A program made the translations under genes and the position numbers. From Streptomyces sp. JB150 (lineage in GTDB: Bacteria > Actinomycetota > Actinomycetes > Streptomycetales > Streptomycetaceae): 64,000 bases of DNA. The DNA is taken from positions 319,586 to 383,585 of the forward strand of contig NZ_CP049780.1 in assembly GCF_011193355.1 (NCBI RefSeq), written 5' to 3'. Below, one piece after another: positions 43,749-51,638 of this stretch; the first letter of the stretch is position 1, and each line of letters starts with the position of its first letter. The notes below the pieces were generated by a model. It made no database searches and was not told the DNA's origin. It saw only the letters and a list, made by a program, of their open reading frames with translations.

Positions 43749-45338
43749 TCAGTGCTGCCTGGGCCGTCCGCCCGTGCGCAGGCCGAGCGCGGCGACGACC
43801 GCGCCGACGAGGCAGAGGACGCCGGTGACGACGACGGCCAGGTGCACGCCGTTCATGAAGGCGGCGCCGCTGCCCTCGGCGACGGCCGCGCGCAGCGGCG
43901 CGGGCATGTCGCCGGAGACCGGCGCGACCCCCATCGCGACGGCGTCCTTGGCCTCCTGGAGCCGCTGGGCCAGGGCGGCCGGCACGCCGGCTCCGGTGAG
44001 TTCGCCGCGCAGGGTGGCGCCGACCTCGGCGCTGATCACGGAGACCAGCACGGAGGTGCCGAGGGCCCCGCCGATCTGCAGCGTGGTGGCCTGGAGACCG
44101 CCCGCCACACCGCCGTCACGGACCGGCGCGTTGCCGACGATGGCGTCGGAGGAGGCGGCGAGCACCATGCCGACGCCGAGGCCGAGGGCGATGAACGGCG
44201 GCCACATGGTGGTGTACGAGGAGTTTGTGGTCCAGGTGAGCATGCCGAAGCAGGAGGCGGCCTGGAGGACCATGCCGGCCGGCATGGTCACGCGGGCGCC
44301 CAGGCGCTGGGTCAGCGCGGCGCCCAGCGGGGAGGCGACCAGGGAGGCCAGGCTGAGCGGCAGGGTGCGCACACCGGCCTCGACGGGGGTGTAGCCGCGC
44401 ACGTTCTGCAGGTAGAGCATGACGAAGAAGATCATGCCGAGCAGCACGAAGAAGTTCAGCGCGGTGACGATCGCGCCGACCGTGAGGGCGCGGTTGCTGA
44501 ACAGCCGCATCGGCAGCAGCGGATGGGCGGTACGGGTCTCGTACCGGCCGAAGACGATCAGGACCAGCAGCCCGGCGAGTACGGCGCCCCAGGTGCCGGC
44601 CGAGGTCCAGCCCCAGGTCTCCCCCTTGACGACGCCGAAGACGACGGCGAGCAGGCCGAGGGCCAGCAGGATCACGCCGGGCACGTCGAATCGCTGCCGC
44701 TCCTCGGCGCTCTTGCCCTGCGGCAGCACGAACGCGCTGAAGAGGAAGGCGGCGACGCCGATCGGCGCGTTGATGTAGAACACGGACTCCCAGCTGACGT
44801 GCTCGACCAGCAGGCCGCCGACGATGGGTCCGAGGGCGGTGGAGACCGCCGACACCATCGCCCAGATGCCGACCGCCATGCCGAACGTGCGCGGCGGGAA
44901 GACGGCGCGCAGCAGGCCGAGCGTGTTGGGCATGAGCAGGCCGCCGAACAGGCCCTGGAGGGCGCGGAAGACGATGACGCCCTCGATGGAGCCGGCGAGA
45001 CCGATCGCCACCGAGGTGAGGGTGAAGCCGGCGACGCCGACGAGGTAGTAGGCGCGGCGGCCGAAACGGTCGCCCAGCTTGCCGCCGAGGATGAGGGTGG
45101 CGGCGAGGGCGAGCAGGTAGGCGTTGGTCACCCACTGGAGTTCGGCGGTGGAGGCGCCGAGGTCACGGCCGATCTCCGGGTTGGCGATGGCCACGACGGA
45201 CCCGTCGAGCTGGACCATGAACAGGCCGAACGCGACGGCGCAGAGGGTGAGCCAGGGGTTGGCGCGGCGCCCGGCGGGCGGACGCGGCGCGTCGGCGGAC
45301 GCGGGCACGCCGGAGCGATCCACGGCGGTGGAGGACAT
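43749..45338 (-). CDS. DHA2-family (EmrB/QacA) drug efflux MFS, 14 membrane segments
   Basis: A 529-aa proton-driven multidrug exporter of standard length. Motifs are LDGSVVAIANPEIGRDLGAS (motif D1 near TM1), NAYLLALAATLILGGKLGDR then FGRR (motif A) and GLFGGLLMPNTLGLLRAVFP (motif B region). The antiporter motif C region is AVSTALGPIVGGLLVEHVSW. ATG 45338 is the start. It lies 189 bp downstream of a MarR gene on the same strand, which is a standard regulator/pump unit. The leader contains a TGTCTG microsatellite. The substrates are unknown. Confidence 0.93.
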   Translation of the reverse strand: MSSTAVDRSGVPASADAPRPPAGRRANPWLTLCAVAFGLFMVQLDGSVVAIANPEIGRDLGASTAELQWVTNAYLLALAATLILGGKLGDRFGRRAYYLVGVAGFTLTSVAIGLAGSIEGVIVFRALQGLFGGLLMPNTLGLLRAVFPPRTFGMAVGIWAMVSAVSTALGPIVGGLLVEHVSWESVFYINAPIGVAAFLFSAFVLPQGKSAEERQRFDVPGVILLALGLLAVVFGVVKGETWGWTSAGTWGAVLAGLLVLIVFGRYETRTAHPLLPMRLFSNRALTVGAIVTALNFFVLLGMIFFVMLYLQNVRGYTPVEAGVRTLPLSLASLVASPLGAALTQRLGARVTMPAGMVLQAASCFGMLTWTTNSSYTTMWPPFIALGLGVGMVLAASSDAIVGNAPVRDGGVAGGLQATTLQIGGALGTSVLVSVISAEVGATLRGELTGAGVPAALAQRLQEAKDAVAMGVAPVSGDMPAPLRAAVAEGSGAAFMNGVHLAVVVTGVLCLVGAVVAALGLRTGGRPRQH

Positions 45339-45350
45339 GGATGAAGCCTT

Positions 45351-45383
45351 GTCTGTGTCTGTGTCTGTGTCTGCGTGTCTGTG
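45351..45383 (-). repeat. Hexanucleotide microsatellite in the efflux-gene leader
   Basis: GTCTGT repeats at 45351-45368 are followed by GTCTGC and GTGTCTGTG, ending at about 45383. The run starts 13 bp upstream of the efflux gene ATG, where a ribosome site is expected. Copy-number change would alter spacing or folding of the translation start. Confidence 0.75.
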
Positions 45384-45527
45384 CGGGGGTGCGCACGGCG
45401 AGAAACGAGAAAAGGGGACAGGGGAAAGGCGAAGACGCCGGCCGTCACGGCGGGAAGGTGACGCACACGGCGCGGGACCGTCGGCCCGCAGGGGCGGTGG
45501 GTCCTCCCGCGCGCGGGAGGACGGCCG

Positions 45528-46010
45528 TCAGCGGGTCGCGGCGGGCGCGGTGTGGAGGTGACGGGCGAGCGAGACGAGCGCACCCGTGGCGGATCCGAGG
45601 GCGTCGAGTTCGCCGTCGGTGAGGGCGGCCAGCGCCTCGGTGAGGTGGGTCTGTTCGAGCGCGCGGACCTGGGCGAGCCGGCGCCGTGAGGTCTCGGTGA
45701 GGTACAGGTGCGCGACGCGCTTGTCGGAGCGGTCCTGGCGGCGCTCCAGCATCCCCTGCTCCGTCATCTGGGAGACCAGCGCGCTGACGTTGTTCGGCTT
45801 CATCAGCAGGGCCTCGGCGGCCTCGCGCACGGTGCAGCCCTCGTGCTGCGCGACGTGGCGCAGCAGCATCAGCTGGCCCTCCGGCGGCTTGGGGTGCGGG
45901 AAGTCCCTGGCGATCCGCCGGTCCAGCGCCCGGTACAGCGCGGGCAGGCACGCCGCGAGCTCGGCGGCTACGCGTGCCGTGCGCTGCGTGGGGGCGCTGG
46001 TGTCGGACAT
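45528..46010 (-). CDS. MarR-family repressor
   Basis: A 160-aa winged-helix regulator. The DNA-binding core is GCTVREAAEALLMKPNNVSA (recognition helix), then LVSQMTEQGMLERRQDRSDK and the wing RVAHLYLTETSRRRL. The flanking helices supply the dimer interface. ATG 46010 is the start. It lies immediately after a strong promoter whose spacer contains a perfect inverted repeat, consistent with autorepression. The downstream DHA2 efflux gene is the probable target. Acid phenolics or drugs are the usual ligands in this family, but the ligand here is unknown. Confidence 0.93.
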   Translation of the reverse strand: MSDTSAPTQRTARVAAELAACLPALYRALDRRIARDFPHPKPPEGQLMLLRHVAQHEGCTVREAAEALLMKPNNVSALVSQMTEQGMLERRQDRSDKRVAHLYLTETSRRRLAQVRALEQTHLTEALAALTDGELDALGSATGALVSLARHLHTAPAATR

Positions 46011-46017
46011 GACGTCC

Positions 46018-46047
46018 AGAATAGGTATGGGGTCATACTTATGTCAA
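46018..46047 (-). promoter_or_regulatory. marR promoter with operator in the spacer; near-leaderless
   Basis: Minus-strand -35 TTGACA (46042-46047), an 18-bp spacer and -10 TATTCT (46018-46023). The spacer contains GTATG-GGGT-CATAC (46025-46038), a perfect 5-bp-arm inverted repeat that extends imperfectly to seven. The predicted start site lies at about 46011-46012, next to the ATG at 46010, so the mRNA is leaderless or nearly so. Confidence 0.7.
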
Positions 46048-46107
46048 AGCGGCGCCCCGGCGTAAGGCCGAGCGACTCACCGGGGCCGTACGGCATAAGC
46101 TCGGCGG

Positions 46108-46728
46108 ATGGCGAAGTACTACGACGTGCACCCCGACAACCCCCAGCCGCGCACCATCGCGCAGATCGCCGACGCGGTGCGTTCGGGTGCCCTCATCGCG
46201 TATCCGACGGACTCCTGCTACGCACTCGGCTGCCGGGTCGGCAGCAAGGACGGGATGGACCGGATCCGCTCCATCCGCCGGCTGGACGACCGGCACCACT
46301 TCACCCTGGTCTGCCAGGACTTCGCGCAGCTCGGCCAGTTCGTGCGGGTGGACAACGACGTCTTCCGGGCGGTCAAGGGGTCCACACCGGGCAGCTACAC
46401 CTTCATCCTCCCGGCGACCAAGGAGGTGCCGCGCGCCCTGATGCACCCGAAGAAGAAGACCGTCGGGGTGCGCATCCCCGACCACGTCGTCACCCAATCG
46501 CTCCTCGCCGAACTCGGCGAACCGCTGCTGTCCAGCACCCTGCTGCTGCCCGACGAGGACGAGCCGATGACCCAGGGCTGGGAGATCAAGGACCGCCTGG
46601 ACCACGTGCTGGACGCGGTGCTCGACTCCGGGGAGTGCGGCACCGAGCCGACGACGGTCATCGACTTCTCGGGCGGCGACGTGGAGATCGTACGACGCGG
46701 AGCGGGCGACGTGAGCCGCTTCGAGTAG
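46108..46728 (+). CDS. Sua5/YciO/YrdC family protein (threonylcarbamoyl-AMP-synthase-like, YciO type)
   Basis: A 206-aa protein with the YrdC fold. It contains the nucleotide/threonine-binding segment GALIAYPTDSCYALGCRVGS, KDGMDRIRSIRRLDDRHHF, STPGSYTFILPATKEVPRAL, KKKTVGVRIPDH and PTTVIDFS. The family makes threonylcarbamoyl-AMP for tRNA t6A modification. The spelling here (RRLDDRHHFTLVCQD, HPKKKTVGVRIPDH) is that of the YciO subgroup, whose role is less certain than that of the main TsaC/Sua5 enzyme. ATG 46108 faces the MarR gene across 97 bp. Confidence 0.9.
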   Translation: MAKYYDVHPDNPQPRTIAQIADAVRSGALIAYPTDSCYALGCRVGSKDGMDRIRSIRRLDDRHHFTLVCQDFAQLGQFVRVDNDVFRAVKGSTPGSYTFILPATKEVPRALMHPKKKTVGVRIPDHVVTQSLLAELGEPLLSSTLLLPDEDEPMTQGWEIKDRLDHVLDAVLDSGECGTEPTTVIDFSGGDVEIVRRGAGDVSRFE

Positions 46729-46798
46729 CCCCCGGGCGGCCGGGGCGACGCATTTCCGGTCCAGAGCGGCACCGCCGACACCCCCCTCGTCCCCGCGC

Positions 46799-46894
46799 GG
46801 GACGGCGGCCCGGCCCGGCGATGCCGCTCTGCACTCCGGGACGGCGGCCCGGCCAAGCCATGCCGCAACCCACCCCAGGGACGGCGGCCCGGCC
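46799..46894 (+). repeat. Three direct repeats of a 39-40 bp unit
   Basis: The 17-mer GGGACGGCGGCCCGGCC occurs at 46799-46815, 46838-46854 and 46878-46894, each followed by related sequence (CCGGCGATGCCGC, AAGCCATGCCGC, CAGCGGCACCGC). The array fills much of the 373-bp gap between the YciO-type gene and the GH64 promoter. No other gene is visible in that gap. Confidence 0.85.
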
Positions 46895-46989
46895 CAGCGG
46901 CACCGCTTTTCGGCCCCCGCCCTCGCCCACACCTCACCCGATTCGTCCCCTGACCTCGCCCGCGAGCTCGCTCGCCTCCGCCGCACGGA

Positions 46990-47031
46990 TTGACATGAGC
47001 GCAGCATCACGCCAATCTGAGAGCGCTCTCA
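46990..47031 (+). promoter_or_regulatory. GH64 promoter with a CebR-like palindromic operator
   Basis: -35 TTGACA (46990-46995), a 17-bp spacer, then CAATCT (47013-47018) as -10. The perfect 14-bp palindrome TGAGAGCGCTCTCA (47018-47031) overlaps the -10 end and start site. It differs by two symmetrical bases from the CebR operator TGGGAGCGCTCCCA, so a LacI-family repressor responding to a glucan oligosaccharide is expected. Confidence 0.8.
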
Positions 47032-47101
47032 CGAGCTGGTCCGGACCAATCCCCACGCGTCCGGCCATCCCCCCACAGCGCTCCCCGCACGGAGGCGAGG
47101 C

Positions 47102-48301
47102 ATGTTCACATCCCTCAGACGGCACCGTTTACCGGTCGCCGCCGTCGCCGCGGCTCTGCTCGGCACCCTGCTCACGTTCGGCACGCCACGGTCCGCCGAG
47201 GCCGCGGTGCCCGCCACCATCCCGCTGCAAATCACCAACAACTCCGGACGCGGCGACCAGGTCCACGTCTACGTCCTCGGCACCTCGCTGACGACCGGTC
47301 AGCAGGGCTGGGCCGACGCCACCGGCACGTTCCACCCCTGGCCGGCCGGCGGAGTGCCCCCCGTCCCGGCCCCGGACGCGTCGATCCCGGGACCCGCCGC
47401 CGGTCAGACCAAGACGATCCGGATCCCCAAGCTGTCCGGGCGGATCTACTTCTCCTACGGCCGCAAGCTCGACTTCCGGCTCGCCACGGGCGGTCTGGTG
47501 CAGCCGGCCGTGCAGAACCCGAGCGACCCCAATCACGACATCCTCTTCAACTGGTCCGAGTACACGCTGAACGACTCGGGCCTGTGGCTCAACAGCACCC
47601 AGGTCGACATGTTCTCCGCGCCGTACGCGGTCGGCATGCAGCGGGGTGACGGCACCACGGCGACCACCGGGCGGCTCAAGCCGGGTGGCTACAACGGGGT
47701 GTTGTCGGCGCTGCGCGCCCAGCCGGGCTGGGGCGGGCTGGTGCAGACGCGGTCGGACGGGACCGTGCTGCGGGCGCTGTCCCCCGCGTACGGGGTCGGC
47801 ACCGGGCGCATCTCGCCGTCCGTGATGGACGACTACATCAACCGCGTGTGGCAGAAGTACGCCACGACGACCCTGACCGTCACCCCGTTCGCGGACCGTC
47901 CGGGAACGAAGTACCAGGGCCGGGTGTCGGACGGCGTGCTGCGCTTCACCAACAGCTCGGGAGCGGTCGTGACCAGCTTCCAGAAGCCGGACGCCGACAG
48001 TGTCTTCGGCTGCCACAAGCTGCTGGACGCGCCCAACGACGAGGTGCGCGGGCCGATCTCCCGCACGCTGTGCGCGGGGTTCAACCGCTCGACGCTGCTG
48101 ACCAACCCGAACCAGCCGGACACCTCGTCGGCGTCGTTCTACCAGGACGCGGTGACCAACCACTACGCGCGGATCATCCATGAGCGGATGGCCGACGGGA
48201 AGGCCTACGCGTTCGCCTTCGACGACGTCGGGCACCACGAGTCGCTGGTCCACGACGGGGCTCCGCAGCAGGCGTACCTGACGCTGGATCCGTTCAACTG
48301 A
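47102..48301 (+). CDS. Secreted GH64 endo-beta-1,3-glucanase
   Basis: A 399-aa exported hydrolase with a signal peptide (cleavage near residue 34, AEA-AV) and a single thaumatin-like GH64 domain without extra modules. The catalytic pair is visible: Glu in ILFNWSEYTLN, and Asp 16 residues later in STQVDMFSAPYAVG. The same spacing is seen between Glu154 and Asp170 of the Streptomyces matensis laminaripentaose-producing enzyme. Other marks are GRIYFSYGRKLDF and FGCHKLLDAPNDEV. It should cut beta-1,3-glucan of fungal or algal walls. GGAGG precedes ATG 47102. Expression is probably LacI-type controlled through the palindrome at 47018-47031. Confidence 0.95.
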   Translation: MFTSLRRHRLPVAAVAAALLGTLLTFGTPRSAEAAVPATIPLQITNNSGRGDQVHVYVLGTSLTTGQQGWADATGTFHPWPAGGVPPVPAPDASIPGPAAGQTKTIRIPKLSGRIYFSYGRKLDFRLATGGLVQPAVQNPSDPNHDILFNWSEYTLNDSGLWLNSTQVDMFSAPYAVGMQRGDGTTATTGRLKPGGYNGVLSALRAQPGWGGLVQTRSDGTVLRALSPAYGVGTGRISPSVMDDYINRVWQKYATTTLTVTPFADRPGTKYQGRVSDGVLRFTNSSGAVVTSFQKPDADSVFGCHKLLDAPNDEVRGPISRTLCAGFNRSTLLTNPNQPDTSSASFYQDAVTNHYARIIHERMADGKAYAFAFDDVGHHESLVHDGAPQQAYLTLDPFN

Positions 48302-48389
48302 TCAACTCGGCACCGAGCGGCGCGAGATGGAACCGGTGATCATCCGGGTTCCGCCTCGCGCCGCTTTCGATCATCATTACGATGCACGG

Positions 48390-49898
48390 GTGTCTGACTC
48401 CTCACGTGATACCGCCGAGGGCGCCGGCTGGGGCGCGCCCGAACCCGGCGCCTACCGGCAGCTGGTCCCGGCCGCCCCGGGCCGGAAGCTGTCGTGGCTC
48501 GACCCCAGGACGCTGTGGCTCGCCCGCAACGGCATCCTGGCGGCCCTCTTCGGGGACCCCACGGGCCGTACGCGCGGCCGCTGGGTGGCCCAGCAGGCGG
48601 CGGTCGGGGCGCCCGCGGACAAGGTGATCCGCCGACCGGACCCGGACCGCTTCGCGTTCCTGGTGGCCGGGGACACGGGTGAGGGGGGCGAGCCGCAGTA
48701 CGCGGTGGTGCCGGGCCTGTTGCGGGTCGGCCAGGACACCCAGTTCATGATCATCGCGAGTGATGTCATCTATCCCGTGGGCGCCACGGACGACTACGGC
48801 GACAAGTTCTTCCGCCCGTACCAGGACTACCCGGCGCCGATCTACGCCGTGCCCGGCAACCACGACTGGTACGAGGACCTGCGCGGCTTCATGCGCGTCT
48901 TCTGCGACGACGCGCCGCCGCTGCCGCCGGAGGCCCGGCCGCGCCGGCTGACCCGGGCCTGGCTGCGCGAACTGCTGTGGCACCGGCCGAGCCCGGTCGA
49001 CGAGGCGGGCTTCGCCCAGGCCCGCAAGCTGCGCTCCGCGCCCGCCCAGTTCTCCGTCCAGCCGGGCCCGTACTGGGCGATCGACGCCGGGCCGATCCGC
49101 ATCGTGGGCATCGACACCGGGCTGCTCGGCACCGTCGACGCCGAGCAGGCCGCCTGGCTGCGCGAGGTCTCCCGCGACCCGCGCCCGAAGATCCTCGTCA
49201 CCGGGCGGCCGCTGTACGCCGACGGCGCGCCCCGCCCGACCCCCATCGAGGGCGGCGGCACGGTCGACGACATCGTCCGCGACCCCGCGCACCGCTATGT
49301 CGCGGCGATCGGCGGCGACATCCACAACTACCAGCGCTATCCGATACGGGTGGACGGCGACCGCACCATCCAGTACATCGTCGCGGGCGGTGGCGGAGCG
49401 TTCACCCACGCCACCCACACCATCCCCCCGGTCGACCTGCCCGGCGTCACGGAGGACGACTTCCGCTGCTACCCGCTGCGCGGCGACTCCCTGGCCTTCT
49501 ACAGCCGGATCTACGCCCGCCGCACCCGGCTGCGGCGCTTCTTCGCCCTCACCGAGGCGCAGGCCGCGGCCGTCGTCGCCGAACGCCTGAAGGACCGGCC
49601 CGCCCGCCCCGCCGAGACCCCCGCCCTCGTCACCCGCCGCACCCGCCTGGTCGCCACCCTCCTCGGCACCGGTCGCCGCCCGCGCCGCACCCCCCGCCTC
49701 CGCCTCCCCCTGCGCAAGCTCTACACCGGCCTCCTCTCCCCCAGCTGCGCCACCCACGCCCCGCCCTTCTTCAAGTCCTTCCTCCGCATCGACGTCACCC
49801 CGCAGACCCTCCGCATCCGCTGCCACGCCGCAACAGGCCACCTCGCCCAGGAGCTCGACCCTCCGGTGGAGGACGAGGTGACGATCCCTCTGACCTGA
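48390..49898 (+). CDS. Calcineurin-like metallophosphoesterase
   Basis: A protein of about 502 aa. The metallophosphatase domain is at residues about 85-350: FLVAGDTGEGG (first metal motif), VPGNHDWYED (GNHD), GIDTGLLGTVDAEQAAWL and GGDIHNYQRYP (GDxH). The motif usually written GD at the second strand reads IIASDVIYPVG. A basic C-terminal region (TRRTRLVATLLGTGRRPRR) follows, and the protein ends with FFKSFLRIDV...QTLRIRCHAATG. There is no signal peptide. GTG 48390 is chosen, and a TACGAT box seven bases upstream would make the message leaderless; ATG 48327 is an alternative. The substrate is unknown. Confidence 0.85.
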   Translation: MSDSSRDTAEGAGWGAPEPGAYRQLVPAAPGRKLSWLDPRTLWLARNGILAALFGDPTGRTRGRWVAQQAAVGAPADKVIRRPDPDRFAFLVAGDTGEGGEPQYAVVPGLLRVGQDTQFMIIASDVIYPVGATDDYGDKFFRPYQDYPAPIYAVPGNHDWYEDLRGFMRVFCDDAPPLPPEARPRRLTRAWLRELLWHRPSPVDEAGFAQARKLRSAPAQFSVQPGPYWAIDAGPIRIVGIDTGLLGTVDAEQAAWLREVSRDPRPKILVTGRPLYADGAPRPTPIEGGGTVDDIVRDPAHRYVAAIGGDIHNYQRYPIRVDGDRTIQYIVAGGGGAFTHATHTIPPVDLPGVTEDDFRCYPLRGDSLAFYSRIYARRTRLRRFFALTEAQAAAVVAERLKDRPARPAETPALVTRRTRLVATLLGTGRRPRRTPRLRLPLRKLYTGLLSPSCATHAPPFFKSFLRIDVTPQTLRIRCHAATGHLAQELDPPVEDEVTIPLT

Positions 49899-50248
49899 AC
49901 CACACTCGCGGCTGTGGCCGGACGGGAGCCTTCGCGCACCCGCGGGCAACGGCTGCTGCCGGGCACGCTCCGGCTGCCGCTCGTGGTGGGCTGTCGTCCA
50001 CTGGACCAGTGACTGGCGTTGACCCGTGTGCCCAGGTCCAGTTCGTCGCCGCATACGTCGGCGAGAGCGAGATGCACGGCGACGCCGGCACTGTGCGGCC
50101 CGGGGTGAGGGCCGTGGAGCGCGGCGCGCCGGCACCGGTCGCCAGTGCCCGGTACGGCCACCGTACGACCAGCGCCACCCCTGCGGCCGCACGGGGCGGC
50201 GGTGCTGTCGCGGGGGCGCGCCGGATCAGGGCCGTTTCTTCGCGTGGG
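49899..50248. other. 350-bp gap between convergent genes, no gene seen
   Basis: The stretch lies between the metallophosphatase stop and the peroxiredoxin stop. No frame has both a ribosome site and recognisable protein content, and I found no tRNA-like cloverleaf. It may be the remains of a lost gene. Confidence 0.4.
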
Positions 50249-50716
50249 TCATCCCCGGTGGGCGCGCAGGGCGGCGAGGGCGCGGTCGGCGTGGGTGTTC
50301 ATGCGCAGTTGGCTGCGGACGACCTCCAGGACCGTGCGGTCCGGCGCGATGACGAAGGTGACGCGCTTGGTGGGCGCGAGGGTGAACCCGCGTCGGACGC
50401 CGTACCGTTCGCGGACCGTGCCGTCCGCGTCGGACAGCAGCGGCATCCCGAGGGAGTGCCGGCCGGCGAACTCCTGCTGCCGTTCGACGCTGTCGCCGCT
50501 GATGCCGACCGGGCGGGCGCCGACGGCGGCGAACTCGGCGGCCAGGTCCCGGAAGTGGCAGGCCTCGGCGGTGCAGCCGGGGGTGAGGGCGGCGGGGTAG
50601 AAGAACAGCACCACCGGGCCCTCGGCGAGGAGTCCGGACAGGGTGCGGGTGACTCCGGTCTCGTCGGGCAGCGCGAAGTCCGCTGCCTCGTCGCCCACGT
50701 TCACGGGTGCGTTCAC
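50249..50716 (-). CDS. Thioredoxin-dependent peroxiredoxin (BCP/PrxQ type)
   Basis: A 155-aa cytosolic peroxidase. It has DFALPDETGVTRTLSGLL, FFYPAALTPGCTAEACHFRD with peroxidatic Cys48 and resolving Cys53 five residues later (1-Cys-spacing of the PrxQ group), GISGDSVERQQEFAGRHSLG and LLSDADGTVRERYGV. It reduces hydrogen and organic peroxides with thioredoxin. GTG 50716 has GGAGGG six bases upstream. It overlaps the stop of the DoxX gene by 4 nt (GTGA), so both are translated together. Confidence 0.95.
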   Translation of the reverse strand: MNAPVNVGDEAADFALPDETGVTRTLSGLLAEGPVVLFFYPAALTPGCTAEACHFRDLAAEFAAVGARPVGISGDSVERQQEFAGRHSLGMPLLSDADGTVRERYGVRRGFTLAPTKRVTFVIAPDRTVLEVVRSQLRMNTHADRALAALRAHRG

Positions 50717-51093
50717 GACCGTCCCTCCGCGTTCTTCGCCACGCTCCGGGCCCACAGCACGAGCGGCAGTCGCAGCGGCAGCCGCCCGTAGGCGGCGGCC
50801 CGGAGCGGGGCGGGGCGGTGGCGCCAGTCGACGGCCATCTTGACGTTGGCGGGGAAGACGCCGACGAAGAAGGCGGCGGTGGCCAGCGCGGCGGTCTTGC
50901 GGGTCCTCGGCAGGGCCAGTCCCGCCGCGAGCGCGAGTTCGGCGGCTCCGCTCACCCGGGTCCAGGTCCGCGGCTCGCCCGGCAGGGCGCGGGGGACGAC
51001 CGCGTCGAACTGACGGGGTACGGCGAAGTGCGCGGCGCCCGCGGCGGCCAGCAGACCGGCGAGCAGCAGGGGCGAGCGTGCGGACCGTGACAC
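50713..51093 (-). CDS. DoxX-family membrane protein
   Basis: A 126-aa integral membrane protein with four hydrophobic segments. Family phrases are LLAAAGAAHFAVPRQFDAVV, TWTRVSGAAELALAAGLALP and FFVGVFPANVKMAVDW. GTG 51093 has AGGAGG four bases upstream. It is coupled by overlap to a peroxiredoxin. DoxX proteins often accompany thiol or sulfur redox enzymes, and in mycobacteria a DoxX protein works with superoxide dismutase and a thiol oxidoreductase. A membrane redox role fits this context. Confidence 0.88.
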   Translation of the reverse strand: MSRSARSPLLLAGLLAAAGAAHFAVPRQFDAVVPRALPGEPRTWTRVSGAAELALAAGLALPRTRKTAALATAAFFVGVFPANVKMAVDWRHRPAPLRAAAYGRLPLRLPLVLWARSVAKNAEGRS

Positions 51094-51638
51094 GGTTCCT
51101 CCTCGGTGGGGGCTGCCGCCGGATGCTACCCGACGGTAACGCGGACGTGGGCGCCCCCTGGCACCGAGGCCGGGCGCCGGGGCGCCGCTCCCGCACCGCC
51201 CGCCGGGCCGGCACCGCGCCGGGGCCGCACCACCAGGGCGTCGCACCTTCGCATCACACCTTGGCGTCGCACCTTCGCGTCGCAGCTTCGCGTCGCAGCC
51301 CCGGCGCCTGGCGTGACGGGTCCGCCGCGGCACGACCGCCACCCGCCGCGGAGCACCACGCATCCACCGTCGTCCTGCCGTCGTACTGCCGCCGTGTCGC
51401 CACCGTGCCGACGCCACCCGCTGCCCGCACCACCGCCGTACCGCCACCCGCCGTCCGGTCCCCGCGACAGACACCCGCCCGACGGCACCCCCAGGACGGA
51501 CCCCGGCCGCGCCCGGCCGCGCACCCTGGCCGGCACCCCGCAACGAACGCGGGCCCCCGGCCGCACCTCCGGCGCCGTTCAGGCGAAACCGCCCCGCGAC
51601 ACGCGTGACGGCCGCCCGCCGCGTCGACATCTAGGGCC
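51094..51638. other. 545-bp intergenic stretch with 13-bp tandem repeats
   Basis: No gene is seen. Five tandem 13-bp units based on GCGTCGCACCTTC run from 51238 to 51302, the second and last being diverged. The right half is a C-rich run of CCACCC/CCGCC phrases with very little G on the + strand. The right end directly precedes the DNA ligase GTG without an obvious ribosome site. The left end holds the DoxX ribosome site. Confidence 0.5.

Noticed and set aside
46729..46760. CCCCCGGG/CCGGGG stretch after the YciO-type gene as a terminator
   Set aside because: Arms are only five bases with overlapping alternatives, too weak to call.
49899..50248. Gap considered for a tRNA or small RNA gene
   Set aside because: No acceptor stem with T-loop (GGTTCGA-type) sequence was found on either strand.
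51094..51630. N-terminal extension of the DoxX gene through the repeat region
   Set aside because: The frame is open, but the extension is low-complexity Arg/Gly translated from 13-bp repeats. GTG 51093 has a perfect AGGAGG site and is the family-like start.
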